From a virus: 64,000 nt of DNA. Shown here in pieces: positions 1 to 8,727 of the stretch (its first letter is position 1; each line of letters opens with the position of its first letter). Under the pieces are notes generated by a model. That model ran no database searches and had not been told where the DNA came from. It saw only the letters and a program-made list of their open reading frames with translations. Both the position numbers and the translations under genes were made by a program. The stretch spans positions 1 to 64,000 of IMG/VR virus record IMGVR_UViG_3300047321_000093; one strand, written 5' to 3'.

Positions 1-59
1 GATTGCGTGATGACGTTGGCGCTACCGCCTACTGCAAACGGGATGAAGTCGTTCGACAT
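1..59 (-). CDS. tail fibre/collar-type protein, N-terminus only (runs off the left edge)
   Basis: The reverse strand from base 59 reads MSNDFIPFAVGGSANVITQ and then leaves the window. This opening resembles tail-fibre or tail-collar proteins of Burkholderia phages, which usually sit just downstream of the DUF2612/gpI gene, as here. It is separated from the gene before it by a strong terminator, so it may be expressed separately. Only 19 codons are visible; the function rests on position and N-terminal resemblance. Confidence 0.55.
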   Translation of the reverse strand, partial: MSNDFIPFAVGGSANVITQ

Positions 60-70
60 TTGCGATCCGG

Positions 71-98
71 AAAAAGAAAAACCGCCCGAAGGCGGTCT
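71..98 (-). terminator. rho-independent terminator after the DUF2612 gene
   Basis: On the minus strand a 6-bp stem ACCGCC/GGCGGT with a TTCG loop is followed by a T-rich run (positions 80 to 71). It lies between the DUF2612 stop and the start of the next tail gene. Confidence 0.85.
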
Positions 99-119
99 TG
101 TAAGCGGAGAGTTGTTGCG

Positions 120-788
120 TCAGAGATTCTTGACCCAGCCGCCAGCATTGAAGCCGGCGATGGCTGCGTTTTCTACGTCGAACCCGAAGACAGGGGAGCC
201 AGGGACGCTTGGCAGGTAGTAGTTCGTTATGCCCACCCCAGCGGGACGGAGATTGAGATATCCGCCCGTGAACAGAGCGAGCGTCACGGCGTCAGGAGTC
301 GGGCCAACCAGCACGACGTTCATCGTCATGTCCTGGTTGTCCGCGATCAAAATCGAATAGCCGAGCGGCGCAAAGATCGTGTTCCACGCGTTATAAGCAC
401 TCGGAACCGTGCCGTCCCAGTTGTTCGCTGCGATCGTCGCGTAGAGCAGGATTCGATACTGGGCGTCAGGCAGCGACACCAGACCTGTCGTCGGATCGAA
501 CGGACCGAGCCATGTTCCCTGATCGAAACCTAGCCCGGCAGTGTCGAAGCTGAAATACACGCCGGTCAGCGGCAGTGACAGGGTGCGCGGGATACCGACC
601 CACTCACCAACCCGGTCTAGTTGCTGGCCGACAGCCGTGTCGATGTCGTAAAGGCCCGGTATCGACGCCAGCAAATTGCGACGATCGACGCCCCACTGAG
701 CGAGCAGCGATACCATCGCCATGAAACGGGGTGCCGACTGGTGCTCCGACGTGATGAGCGACGTGTAATCAGTGATTAATGCCGTCAT
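120..788 (-). CDS. DUF2612 baseplate protein (gpI-like)
   Basis: 222 aa. It matches the DUF2612 family of contractile-tail phages, which occupies the place of P2 gpI downstream of the baseplate J protein and probably links baseplate to fibre. It overlaps the baseplate J gene by 4 bases, indicating translational coupling, and the next gene after the terminator is a tail fibre. No membrane segment or catalytic motif is seen. The family assignment is from resemblance; the linking role is inferred from gene order. Confidence 0.75.
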   Translation of the reverse strand: MTALITDYTSLITSEHQSAPRFMAMVSLLAQWGVDRRNLLASIPGLYDIDTAVGQQLDRVGEWVGIPRTLSLPLTGVYFSFDTAGLGFDQGTWLGPFDPTTGLVSLPDAQYRILLYATIAANNWDGTVPSAYNAWNTIFAPLGYSILIADNQDMTMNVVLVGPTPDAVTLALFTGGYLNLRPAGVGITNYYLPSVPGSPVFGFDVENAAIAGFNAGGWVKNL

Positions 789-2218
789 GTCGTCACGTTG
801 ATGTCAGCAGCGACGCACTGGGCGCCTTCGTTGAATGCCAGCACAAGATCGCCGTTCACCAGCACTTGAGCGGCCGCATTGATCGTCTTGCCGGCTGCGA
901 TGGCCGGCGTGAACGTCACGGCGTTTCCAGTGACGCCGGTAATTGTGGCTGTAAGCTGCGACCCGTCCGTCTGGTTGACGATGATTGTCTTGCCGTTCGC
1001 CAGACTCGCGACGTTCGCGATATTGATTGTCGCTACGCCTGCGTTGTACGGTCCACCCGTCACCAGCATGTCGCCGCGGCCTTGAAAGATGTTCGTGACC
1101 GGCAGGTTGTAGGTGTTGCTAAGCGCGTCGAGCTGCGCCTGAGTTAATCCGGAGCTCGACGTTGCTGCATCGCCATATAGGTTAGCGGCGCCGAACAGCT
1201 TTCCGAGCAACGAGTCCTGCCCGATGGCGAAGCTGGTCAGATACGCCACCAGTGCGTTCGTGATGAGGGTCGACGTCGTCGAGACGAAACCCGTCAACGG
1301 AACGATCTTCACTTGGACCATCACCGATTCTTCGGTCATCTCGAAGAAATTGATCGTGATCGGCACGCCAGCCGGATCGGTGACAGTGACAGAGGTCGTG
1401 CCAAAAGTCCCGGTTCCGGGCGATTTCTTCGCCTCTATAGTCTGCGCGATCGTGGTGATGTCGCCACCTTCGGCAACAACAGCGATCGAGTGACCCGGCA
1501 CACCGTTGGCATCGGTGGCGCCCGTCTGATTCTCATAGACTTCGAATCGACCAACACCAGGCACGTTTCCGACTGCGGCCTTGATCGCCTGCAGAGGCGT
1601 CAGCGCAGCGAGTGATGTCGAAGTAGCTTGACGCTGGCGAAGTGCTGAGTCCGTCTCGACCGGGTCACCGGGCGTCGCTGGTGCGGAGTTCGTCACCGAC
1701 TGCCAGCCGCGCGTCGGGGTATTGATCTCATTGATCGCGCCAGCAATGGCCGTAATCGCGCCCGGTTGCTGCGCAGTTGCGGTTACGTCGATGGTGCCAC
1801 TAACCGGGATGACCACCGAAGCCGGCAGGTTCCACCGATTCTTGTTCGTGTCCTGCACGACGCCGTTATTGATCGGCGTTCCGACTTGACCAACCAGCGT
1901 CACGACCGCTGTGCTGTTGCTCGAGGCGTCGCGGCGCAAGCCGTTGATCTTGACCTGGCTGGAGAGCGCTGCGCCTTGGGCAAAGGCGGGCGAATAGCCG
2001 TTGTACGTGGTGACGTCGGCCTGGTTGCCGTCGTTGACGATCTGCGCGATCAGAGCCAGCAATTGACCGTCTTGCGCGTCCGGCTGAACGTAAATGTCAC
2101 TGCCATAGATCGACTGAAAGCTTGCGGTCAGACTCGACAAAATGTCGTTGAACGATGGCGCGCTGATCCCCGTCGACGAGATCGTGGCCGCCAACGTCGA
2201 AAGCGGAAAAGTTGCCAT
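785..2218 (-). CDS. baseplate J/gp47 family protein
   Basis: 477 aa, the usual length of the family. It begins with the typical helical N-terminus (FNDILSSLTASFQSIYGSDI, residues about 23-42) and continues into the repeated beta domains of P2 gpJ / Mu gp47 wedge proteins. It assembles the baseplate wedge around the spike. Start and stop overlap both neighbours by 1 to 4 bases. Gene order (spike, gp25-like, J, DUF2612) is classical for contractile tails. Confidence 0.88.
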   Translation of the reverse strand: MATFPLSTLAATISSTGISAPSFNDILSSLTASFQSIYGSDIYVQPDAQDGQLLALIAQIVNDGNQADVTTYNGYSPAFAQGAALSSQVKINGLRRDASSNSTAVVTLVGQVGTPINNGVVQDTNKNRWNLPASVVIPVSGTIDVTATAQQPGAITAIAGAINEINTPTRGWQSVTNSAPATPGDPVETDSALRQRQATSTSLAALTPLQAIKAAVGNVPGVGRFEVYENQTGATDANGVPGHSIAVVAEGGDITTIAQTIEAKKSPGTGTFGTTSVTVTDPAGVPITINFFEMTEESVMVQVKIVPLTGFVSTTSTLITNALVAYLTSFAIGQDSLLGKLFGAANLYGDAATSSSGLTQAQLDALSNTYNLPVTNIFQGRGDMLVTGGPYNAGVATINIANVASLANGKTIIVNQTDGSQLTATITGVTGNAVTFTPAIAAGKTINAAAQVLVNGDLVLAFNEGAQCVAADINVTT

Positions 2219-2571
2219 CAGAAAGCCTGGGTAATGGTGGTCTGGCCGAACTGCGTATTAACCGTTGCAGCTACGGTGAATTGCCGGGTCGACGGATCGA
2301 GAAAGCTTGCGTAATCGACGATCTCAGTCACGCCCTGCGTCTCGAGAATCACGGTCTGGATTGCGAGGTCGCGCGTCGATTCGGTGCCGGCGCCGAGGAT
2401 TTGCGTGTTGTAGGGCGTGCCGACTGTTTGATCGAGGAACCATTCGCCTTGAATGAGCTTGAGGCGGGTCTGGATGGCTTGGGCGACCGCAGCAGGCTCA
2501 TCTACCAAGAAATTCTGGCCAGCCTGCCCGAACGTGTAATCGCCATTGGCGTCGAGAGTTCGATAGCGCAT
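2218..2571 (-). CDS. baseplate wedge protein, gp25/W-like
   Basis: 117 aa starting MRYRTLDANGDYTFGQ at base 2571. A longer in-frame extension to 2730 overlaps the spike gene and is not supported. The family position (between spike and baseplate J), the length and the QTRLKLIQGEWFLD segment fit the gp25-like wedge/lysozyme family of small baseplate proteins. It has no lysozyme catalytic motif. It abuts the spike gene stop and shares a base with the baseplate J start. Confidence 0.7.
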   Translation of the reverse strand: MRYRTLDANGDYTFGQAGQNFLVDEPAAVAQAIQTRLKLIQGEWFLDQTVGTPYNTQILGAGTESTRDLAIQTVILETQGVTEIVDYASFLDPSTRQFTVAATVNTQFGQTTITQAF

Positions 2572-2572
2572 G

Positions 2573-3316
2573 TCAGTTCGGAGGATTGGTATTGCTGCCC
2601 GCGCCGTTCTCATGGTGCGTATGCGTGCTGTCGATCGCCTTCCCGTTCGAAGTGACCGAGCCGATGAAGTTGATGACACCTGTGACGGTTGCTGCGACAC
2701 CGCTAGCCGTGCTGCCAGCCATACCAGCAAGCCATGTGAGCAGACCTTGAATCGTCACTGCACCTGTGAACAGGTTCGTCGGCGCGTCAACCTCAAACCC
2801 TCCAGGCGCGACGATCTTGATCTTCTGGCTAGTCGGGTTGAGGTCGATGTAGGTCGACGCGTCATTGCTGCGAAGTTGCACGCTGTTCGTGCTGATTCCG
2901 CCGATCTTCGTCGCCTGCGAGAACGGGCCGGAAAGGCAGAAGCCGTCCGACAGGTCGTGCATGCGGAATTCGGATTGGGCCTGGACACCGCCAGCAGTCC
3001 ACCACGCATCGATGCAGCGAGACGCGAACACGATGAGGCATTCGTCTCCCTGGGCAATCGGAAAAGTCAAAGTGCAGCCGCCGCCGCGGGGAAATACGAC
3101 GGGGCAATCGAGCAGCAAGGGAAGGGCGACCAATTGCGTCGAACCGTCCGGCGCGCGAACCTCAGCTTTGATAGCCGGCTGCGCAACGCAGGTAACGGCG
3201 CCCGCATCGAAACTCTCTATAATCGCCGGCAGCGCCGTCCAGACCTGTGCCTGATGCCCGCCAAGCGCCAGGCGTAACGCTTCCTGCGAGTCATTAACGC
3301 GTTCTAACTGGAGCAT
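2573..3316 (-). CDS. Gp138-family membrane-puncturing spike protein
   Basis: 247 aa. The N-terminal OB-like part and the central beta region (about 130-190) match Gp138/gpV-type spikes. Near the C-terminus is H-T-H-H (H232, H234, H235), like the HxH cluster that binds iron in P2 gpV-type spike tips. It forms the trimeric needle that pierces the outer membrane on sheath contraction. Its start codon is only 8 bases from the divergent start of the lipoprotein gene, and no clear ribosome site is visible for either. Confidence 0.82.
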   Translation of the reverse strand: MLQLERVNDSQEALRLALGGHQAQVWTALPAIIESFDAGAVTCVAQPAIKAEVRAPDGSTQLVALPLLLDCPVVFPRGGGCTLTFPIAQGDECLIVFASRCIDAWWTAGGVQAQSEFRMHDLSDGFCLSGPFSQATKIGGISTNSVQLRSNDASTYIDLNPTSQKIKIVAPGGFEVDAPTNLFTGAVTIQGLLTWLAGMAGSTASGVAATVTGVINFIGSVTSNGKAIDSTHTHHENGAGSNTNPPN

Positions 3317-3324
3317 GGGGTTTT

Positions 3325-3930
3325 ATGAAAGCACTTGTCTTGGTCTCATCGATGGCGCTATGCGCATGCACGAGTCAGCAATACGCAGAGTTCAATCAAC
3401 GGGTGAACGATTCAATCGCTACCGCCTTGGGGACGCGCACTGAGCCGCCGCCACCTTCGGAATGGAAATCAGAAACGGCTATTGATTACGTTCCAGCTCG
3501 GGTCCCAAGCGCGCAAGAGCGGGCTGATTCGGCTTACGCCAATCACATAGCCGGCATGGGCGCCGTGCCAGAGGTAACGTTCACGCCAGTACCGGCACCG
3601 AAGCAACCGACAGCGAAAGGAATGGATTTGGTGGACGGCGCGATCGTCTGCCCGTCTCTTGATGAGGCAACCTGGCTATACGGCCAGATAAACCAGGCTC
3701 GGCACGCGCGCCAGTCGCTGTCGCCGGAATTGAGGAAGCAGGGCGCATTGCTCAATGGCTACGACTATGGCGCGGAGCCCCGTCCGTCCGACTACCGATG
3801 CCAACTTGTTCCGGATGGAACGCCAATGAACGTTAGGATGGAAATGGGCGTTATTCCGGTAGTCTGGGGCAAGATGAAGGATGGTCGGCCGTTTGCAGGG
3901 GTCACAATCCCGAACATGGTTGACCGCTAG
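3325..3930 (+). CDS. lipoprotein moron inserted in the baseplate operon
   Basis: 201 aa on the opposite strand to the whole late operon. The N-terminus is a lipoprotein signal peptide with lipobox L12-C-A-C15. The rest is hydrophilic and proline-rich around residues 40-100, with cysteines near 113 and 160. It fits exactly between the spike and hub genes: 8 bases separate the start codons on one side and the stop codons interlock in a shared CTAG on the other. This is the architecture of a moron, a gene expressed by the lysogen and often for superinfection exclusion. That function is inferred, not shown. Confidence 0.7.
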   Translation: MKALVLVSSMALCACTSQQYAEFNQRVNDSIATALGTRTEPPPPSEWKSETAIDYVPARVPSAQERADSAYANHIAGMGAVPEVTFTPVPAPKQPTAKGMDLVDGAIVCPSLDEATWLYGQINQARHARQSLSPELRKQGALLNGYDYGAEPRPSDYRCQLVPDGTPMNVRMEMGVIPVVWGKMKDGRPFAGVTIPNMVDR

Positions 3931-4919
3931 CCGGAAGTGGCCACGGACTGGCTTTGGTTCGACGCGGAGACATCGACCGCGAGACAGATCATGTCGACGT
4001 ACCAATCATTGCCGCGCGAGTCACCGCTAAATTCCGCCGTCATCACACGGTAGAATCCGGCCGCCGTCACGACTGTCGCAATGGCAACGTCGTACTTCAA
4101 ACCCTGCTGCTGCGTCGTGATCTGGTTGATGTCTGACTTGGCTATCTGCACAAGGCAGCCGATGCGGATCAGCGGATTGAGTAGGGCGCGGACTCTGACG
4201 CCCCCGTCTGTAGATTCGGGCACGCCGATAAGGCCTGTCGTCGATGACAGCACGACCGCTTCGCCCGGGCGATAGCCGGTGATAGGCACAAGCACGAACT
4301 CGCCGTTCTGAATCGACCACCTGAACCCGTACTTGTCGGCCCAGTCTCTCGCATAGTCGCGGGACATGCCAAACAGCACCTTGCCGCGGGAGAGCGCGTT
4401 AGCCGTTCCTGCCACTGACCCAGCGATCAGGCCACTGGTATCGCTCGCAAACTTGACGGGCGGCGTACCGTTGGACGATGCCGCCCCAGTGATCGCGCTG
4501 ATTACCTGCTCTGGCTTCTGGCCGGCGACGATCGACTGGCTGATGACCGAAAAGTTGTACCAGTCATCGCCATCAGCGGCGTAGATATCAAGGTACGAAT
4601 CAACGTTGCGCTCACGCCCCGTCGCCGTCTGCTTGATCGTGCCTTGGAAGATGATGCCGAAGTTGCCATTCTCATACCCGGCTTGCAGCGTGATCGTGCC
4701 GAATTCAGTGCTGGTGTTGGTCCCTATCTTCGCGACAGTCTGTGGCGAGAGGTTATAGACCCGAACGTACAGCGTGTTCGGCGTCTGCGCATCTGAGTTC
4801 GTCGTCCTGAACGTGAACCGGAAACCGGAGAGATCCAGGCCCACTGTGCCCGTCGAGACAATGAGATTCGCCTTTCGCCAGAACTGGTATTGCGTCGGCG
4901 TGGTTGCGGGCGTGCTCAT
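3927..4919 (-). CDS. baseplate hub protein
   Basis: 330 aa. Its length, its position between the spike and the baseplate plug, and a beta-rich N-terminus followed by a gpD/gp27-type region (residues about 120-330) fit the hub proteins of contractile tails. It would link tube end to spike. It overlaps the DUF6983 gene by 4 bases. Its stop codon shares CTAG with the stop of the convergent lipoprotein gene. Confidence 0.7.
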   Translation of the reverse strand: MSTPATTPTQYQFWRKANLIVSTGTVGLDLSGFRFTFRTTNSDAQTPNTLYVRVYNLSPQTVAKIGTNTSTEFGTITLQAGYENGNFGIIFQGTIKQTATGRERNVDSYLDIYAADGDDWYNFSVISQSIVAGQKPEQVISAITGAASSNGTPPVKFASDTSGLIAGSVAGTANALSRGKVLFGMSRDYARDWADKYGFRWSIQNGEFVLVPITGYRPGEAVVLSSTTGLIGVPESTDGGVRVRALLNPLIRIGCLVQIAKSDINQITTQQQGLKYDVAIATVVTAAGFYRVMTAEFSGDSRGNDWYVDMICLAVDVSASNQSQSVATSG

Positions 4920-5227
4920 GCAGTGATCGCGTACAGGTGAGAGGTGGTGCCCAGCGTGTCAAACGTCGGCACTGTATCGGGCGAGTTGTCAGTCTGTGCG
5001 ACGAGAGCGAACTGGAATCCAAGATACGAGTACTGCTCGAGTAGATCGGCGCCCGTCACCATTGGGATACCCGACACGATGGGATTTCCGCTTGCATCTG
5101 CAATGTCGATCATCCACGACGCGTTCTGCACGTTCCAGTGCACGTCGAAACCGTACGTCGTACCGGCCAGCGTAATGCCGAACGTCTGCGGCTGTGGCGA
5201 CAGAGGGATTTCGTAGACCGTCGTCAT
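4916..5227 (-). CDS. DUF6983-type baseplate plug protein
   Basis: 103 aa, starting MTTVYEIPLSPQPQTFGI. This opening and a small beta-sandwich type sequence are typical of the DUF6983 family found between the Dit-like and hub genes in this kind of tail. It overlaps both neighbours by 4 bases. The role (plug or adaptor at the tube end) is inferred from the family's position. Confidence 0.65.
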   Translation of the reverse strand: MTTVYEIPLSPQPQTFGITLAGTTYGFDVHWNVQNASWMIDIADASGNPIVSGIPMVTGADLLEQYSYLGFQFALVAQTDNSPDTVPTFDTLGTTSHLYAITA

Positions 5228-5940
5228 GGCAATTTAAACTGGGATGGCAATGATGGCAATGATGGCAGATTGGCCGTTAGCGCAGCCACTGGCGACTTGA
5301 TGCCCATGGCCGTCGACGCAGCGTTCTGCGCCGGATTCGCCATCTTCGAAGAGTCGGGCACCGTGACGGTTTGCGTCTGGGCCATCAGAATCTGCCTCAT
5401 TCCCACGCGCAGAATCAGGCTGTTCTCCGTCTTCGAATCGGTCGTCGTTGCCAGCGACTTTATGAGCATGTTGTTATAGACGCGCTTGCCGGTGTAGACG
5501 TCGAAAATGCGCCGGTCGTTGTAGAGTTTTAAGATGCCCTTGTACTTCTGGACCGTGACCGGATCGCCCGAACTGAAGGCGGATGCGATTCCGCCGACGA
5601 GTTCAGCCGCGCCGACGACTTTCTGTAGTAGTGGGCTGGCGTTGGCCGCAGCACCCAGAATCTGGTTGAGAGCGCCAGTCTTGCTCGGGCTGTTCGACCA
5701 GGCGATCGTGAGAATCAGTTCTGAGGGTCGCGCGAATGCATGATCGGAGATCACCGAACCCTGTTCGACCGGATGATCGGTAATCTCCATCTCGTCCGAG
5801 TGCACCTCTTCGATCGTCATCTGTGTCTCGACGATCGTGATGAGGGTATCGCTCTCGGTGCGCCACATCCGCTTGGGTTTTATCGCTAATGCCTGAATGC
5901 CGATTTGCGCAGCAGATGCTACGGTCCCGAGAATGCTCAT
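5224..5940 (-). CDS. Dit-like baseplate protein
   Basis: 238 aa. The central segment (LTIAWSNSPSKTG at about 77-89 and KLYNDRRIFDVYTGKRVYNNML at about 135-157) resembles the Dit-like N-terminal domain of phage baseplate proteins that bind the tail tube. The proline-rich C-terminus (PSLPSLPSQFKLP) is probably flexible. It overlaps the tape-measure and plug genes by 4 bases on each side. Confidence 0.65.
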   Translation of the reverse strand: MSILGTVASAAQIGIQALAIKPKRMWRTESDTLITIVETQMTIEEVHSDEMEITDHPVEQGSVISDHAFARPSELILTIAWSNSPSKTGALNQILGAAANASPLLQKVVGAAELVGGIASAFSSGDPVTVQKYKGILKLYNDRRIFDVYTGKRVYNNMLIKSLATTTDSKTENSLILRVGMRQILMAQTQTVTVPDSSKMANPAQNAASTAMGIKSPVAALTANLPSLPSLPSQFKLP

Positions 5941-7682
5941 CTGACTGCTCCGTAGAAGTTGCGCACAAAGTCGCCGTTGATGCGCGTCTGCTCAGAGCCG
6001 ATCGCGCGGGCAGTCCCTTGCGGGTCGGATGAGCCGGCGATGTGGAACTCGTTGTGTTGCTCAATGCTGACGTTCGACGTCGCTGCAGCACCACCGCCGA
6101 GCCGCGTGTTCTGCGACTGGTCTACAAGAGATCGAACATTGCCGTAAGCGCGCCCGTTCTCGTGCTGGAAAATTGCCTGCGCGACACCGCCGAGTTGGTC
6201 GCCGCTTAGATGCGCATCAGCCGAGATGCCAAGTTTCTTCGCAACCGCGTCGATGTAGGCGGATGTGTTGTTCTCGTTGGCCGGCGCCCACTTCGATATG
6301 ATCTTCCGTACTGTGTCAACGCCCTTTGCGGCATAGCCTTCGAGCAGTTTGATTGCAGCCTTGACCCCGTCTTCCATCGACTGGAAGACAGCGAATCCCT
6401 TGTCATCCCGACCGGTTGCGCCAGTCTGCTGCGCAAACTTGCCGAAACGGATGTTGCCGGGGTTGTTGTTCCGGATGCCGCGGGGTGCGGTACTCGACGG
6501 CGTAGCATTTTCAGGGGGCAGTTCGATGATCGTGCCGAATGATCCGTCGTCCGGCTTTGCCTGCTGTGCTGGTACCTTCCCGCCACGATTCGCGGGACCG
6601 TTGAAATCAAACGTCGCCGGGTCGATCGCGCCCGCAGCCGCCTGATTCTTCGCGACGTTGGCGTCCTCTCCCGTGTTCAGGTCTTCGCTGTGGAACATCA
6701 GAGCGATCGGGCCAAGGACTTTCAGCAGGCCACCAATGGCGCCGCCCGCAGCCACAGCGCCGAGTCGCGTCACCGCAGCAACAAGATTAAGGATGCCTGT
6801 AACCAGCGGCGCCAACTGAATCGCTGCCAGCGCAATCAGCACGCCTTTCATGCCGCCGATCGCATGGTAGACGCTGGCGATGTCGTCGCCGACCTTCTTC
6901 CAGTTGACGCTTTGAATCCAGTTCGCAAGACTCTGAACGGCGTCTGCAATGCGCTGCGCGACTTCGCCCGCGTGATTCTCGGCGAACCGCTCAAACTCAT
7001 TGACGAGGGGCGTGAGAACCGGCGCAAGCTTCGACTCAACGACGATCCAGAGGTCGTTGAATGTGTCCTTGACCGAGCGGATCGAATTGTTGAAATCGAC
7101 GCCAGCCTTTGCCGCCTGGTCCGGATCAATGCCGAACGCCGCGAGCTTCTGGTGATACTGCTGCTCAGCGGCAAGGCGCTTGTCCTGACCCTGCTCGAGC
7201 ATCAGCAGCGTGTCCGCGTCAATGCCGAACAACTGCGCGTAGGCTGCAGCCACATACGGCTGCATCTGCTTCGCTTTGGCGATGAAGCTGTCGAACTTCT
7301 CGGCCGGATCTTTCCCGGTGACACCCAGCGAATCAAGCAGGCTGTTGGTGCCGGGATTCAGACGCAGCGTGCGGGAGAAGTTCTCGAGCGCGCCTTGCGC
7401 CTGGTCAGCAGTCAGCCCTATCTGACTTGCGGCGTACCGCAGGGCCATGATGTTGCCGACCGTCGCGCCGGTACGCTGCGAGGCGTAGTAAAGATTCTCC
7501 ATCTGATTGGAGATGATCTTTACGCCTGCAATGATGCCGGTTGCAGCAGCAGCAACTTCCAGCCCGACCGTCTTGACTGACTTCGTGACACTCTCGACGG
7601 AGGTCGTGAATTTCTTCATCGACGCTTCGTCCACCCGGAAGCCGAGTGACACCAAAAATTCCCGGAGCACGTTATCGCTCAT
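5937..7682 (-). CDS. tape measure protein with embedded muralytic domain
   Basis: 581 aa. Residues 1-250 are helical, residues about 280-330 are hydrophobic and Ala/Gly-rich, and residues 401-510 contain a peptidoglycan-hydrolase-like module opening with RNNNPGNIR (404-412). That motif is typical of virion-associated lysozyme or structural lysozyme domains. The protein sets tail length and probably digests peptidoglycan locally during entry. It is short for a tape measure, predicting a short tail. Its ATG overlaps the stop of the frameshifted chaperone. Confidence 0.85.
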   Translation of the reverse strand: MSDNVLREFLVSLGFRVDEASMKKFTTSVESVTKSVKTVGLEVAAAATGIIAGVKIISNQMENLYYASQRTGATVGNIMALRYAASQIGLTADQAQGALENFSRTLRLNPGTNSLLDSLGVTGKDPAEKFDSFIAKAKQMQPYVAAAYAQLFGIDADTLLMLEQGQDKRLAAEQQYHQKLAAFGIDPDQAAKAGVDFNNSIRSVKDTFNDLWIVVESKLAPVLTPLVNEFERFAENHAGEVAQRIADAVQSLANWIQSVNWKKVGDDIASVYHAIGGMKGVLIALAAIQLAPLVTGILNLVAAVTRLGAVAAGGAIGGLLKVLGPIALMFHSEDLNTGEDANVAKNQAAAGAIDPATFDFNGPANRGGKVPAQQAKPDDGSFGTIIELPPENATPSSTAPRGIRNNNPGNIRFGKFAQQTGATGRDDKGFAVFQSMEDGVKAAIKLLEGYAAKGVDTVRKIISKWAPANENNTSAYIDAVAKKLGISADAHLSGDQLGGVAQAIFQHENGRAYGNVRSLVDQSQNTRLGGGAAATSNVSIEQHNEFHIAGSSDPQGTARAIGSEQTRINGDFVRNFYGAVR

Positions 7683-8268
7683 CTGTTGCGCTCCGCTTGC
7701 TGTCTGAGTATTTCTTCATTGGCCGACCGGACGGCCAAGGCGTCGTTAAGAAGCGCCACGTCCTCCAGCGCGAGCGTCCCGTCGATCAGGGACTCGTACT
7801 TGCACAGACCTTCCATGACCGGCTGCAGCAGCCAGTCTTCACCATCAGGGAGCGAGAGCAGGGTGATGTTCTGCGATGAGTTCGCGCTTACGCCGCTGCC
7901 CCGGCGGGAAAAAAACCGCCCAGATTCTCCTGAATTACCTTCACCGCAAGCTGGATCATCTGGCCCATGTCGATGTCCTCGAACATGAGGCCACCGCGCA
8001 CCATGACGGGGGCCGGATGGCCGTTCGGCTGCATGCGCTGGCAGACGCCCAGACAGACGTCGAGCACATAGTCGACGTCCTGGTCCGACATGCCGGAAAG
8101 CGCATCGGTGAGCGGCCCGAGGAACGCGGCGAATCCCGCGCTCTTGTCCGGTACGCTGCCCATACCAGCCAGCAACGGAGCCAGCCGGCGTGCGACGTGG
8201 AACTGCTTGCGAGCGTCAATGCGGCCAATGCGATATTTCTGCCCGCCGACTTCTACGATGTCGCTCAT
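7679..8268 (-). CDS. tail assembly chaperone, -1 frameshift product (join 8268-7909, 7909-7679)
   Basis: The 126-aa chaperone frame ends at 7888, but a T_TTT_TTT slippery heptamer (minus strand, 7915-7909) allows a -1 shift after codon 120. Translation then continues for 76 residues to the TGA at 7679. The extension reads ...LLQPVMEGLCKYESLIDG..., the DUF6889-type chaperone C-terminus found upstream of tape measure genes, and its stop overlaps the tape measure ATG. This is the lambda G/GT arrangement. The fused product would recruit tube subunits to the tape measure. Confidence 0.8.
7888..8268 (-). CDS. tail assembly chaperone, unshifted product
   Basis: 126 aa, beginning MSDIVEVGGQKYRIGRIDARKQFHVARRL split over a beta-strand and a helix, typical of phage tail assembly chaperones located between tube and tape measure. 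It coats the tape measure before tube polymerisation. The slippery T7 run lies seven codons before its stop, so this product is expected in excess over the frameshifted one. Confidence 0.8.
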   Translation of the reverse strand: MSDIVEVGGQKYRIGRIDARKQFHVARRLAPLLAGMGSVPDKSAGFAAFLGPLTDALSGMSDQDVDYVLDVCLGVCQRMQPNGHPAPVMVRGGLMFEDIDMGQMIQLAVKVIQENLGGFFPAGAAA

Positions 8269-8271
8269 GGG

Positions 8272-8715
8272 TTACACCCCGATCGAAAGAGCCGGGTCCA
8301 TAATGCCCACATCGAACACCCATTCCACCGTGCCGGCTTCCATCGCGTAGGTGTTGTTCGGGAACTTCGAGAACGCGACCTGTTGACAGGAGTACTGTTC
8401 GCCGCGGACGATGTCTGAGCCTGCCATGACGTTTTGCCCCCAGTTGGCCGACGACGTGCGCTGGAAGCTGTACATCGCCGAGAGCTTGCCGTTGGTGGGC
8501 GAGGTCTTCAGCAGGCGCACGGTTGCCTTGCCGCCCTTGCCTGGGTTCAGGCTGTGCATGGCCGTGCCATCGGCGCCAATAACCATCGTGTTGGCGTTCT
8601 CGACGAATTCGAAGGTCACGCCTTCTTTTGCGTCGCCCGCGCCATCGCCCAACGTGATCGAACCGCCAGGGCCCGTCAGCGTGAGCGCAAAGTCTTGAAA
8701 GCTATACGTGCTCAT
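8272..8715 (-). CDS. tail tube protein (DUF3277)
   Basis: 147 aa. It matches the DUF3277 tail-tube family, beginning MSTYSFQDFALTLTGPGG. Length and place (directly after the sheath) are as usual. Many copies stack into the inner tube. The gene is 12 bases downstream of the sheath stop and 3 bases upstream of the chaperone start. Confidence 0.85.
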   Translation of the reverse strand: MSTYSFQDFALTLTGPGGSITLGDGAGDAKEGVTFEFVENANTMVIGADGTAMHSLNPGKGGKATVRLLKTSPTNGKLSAMYSFQRTSSANWGQNVMAGSDIVRGEQYSCQQVAFSKFPNNTYAMEAGTVEWVFDVGIMDPALSIGV

Positions 8716-8727
8716 GTGTTATCTCGC

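Noticed and set aside
5937-7682. Separate lysozyme gene at the end of the tape measure
   Set aside because: The muralytic module (from residue 401) is in frame with the tape measure and has no own start or ribosome site.
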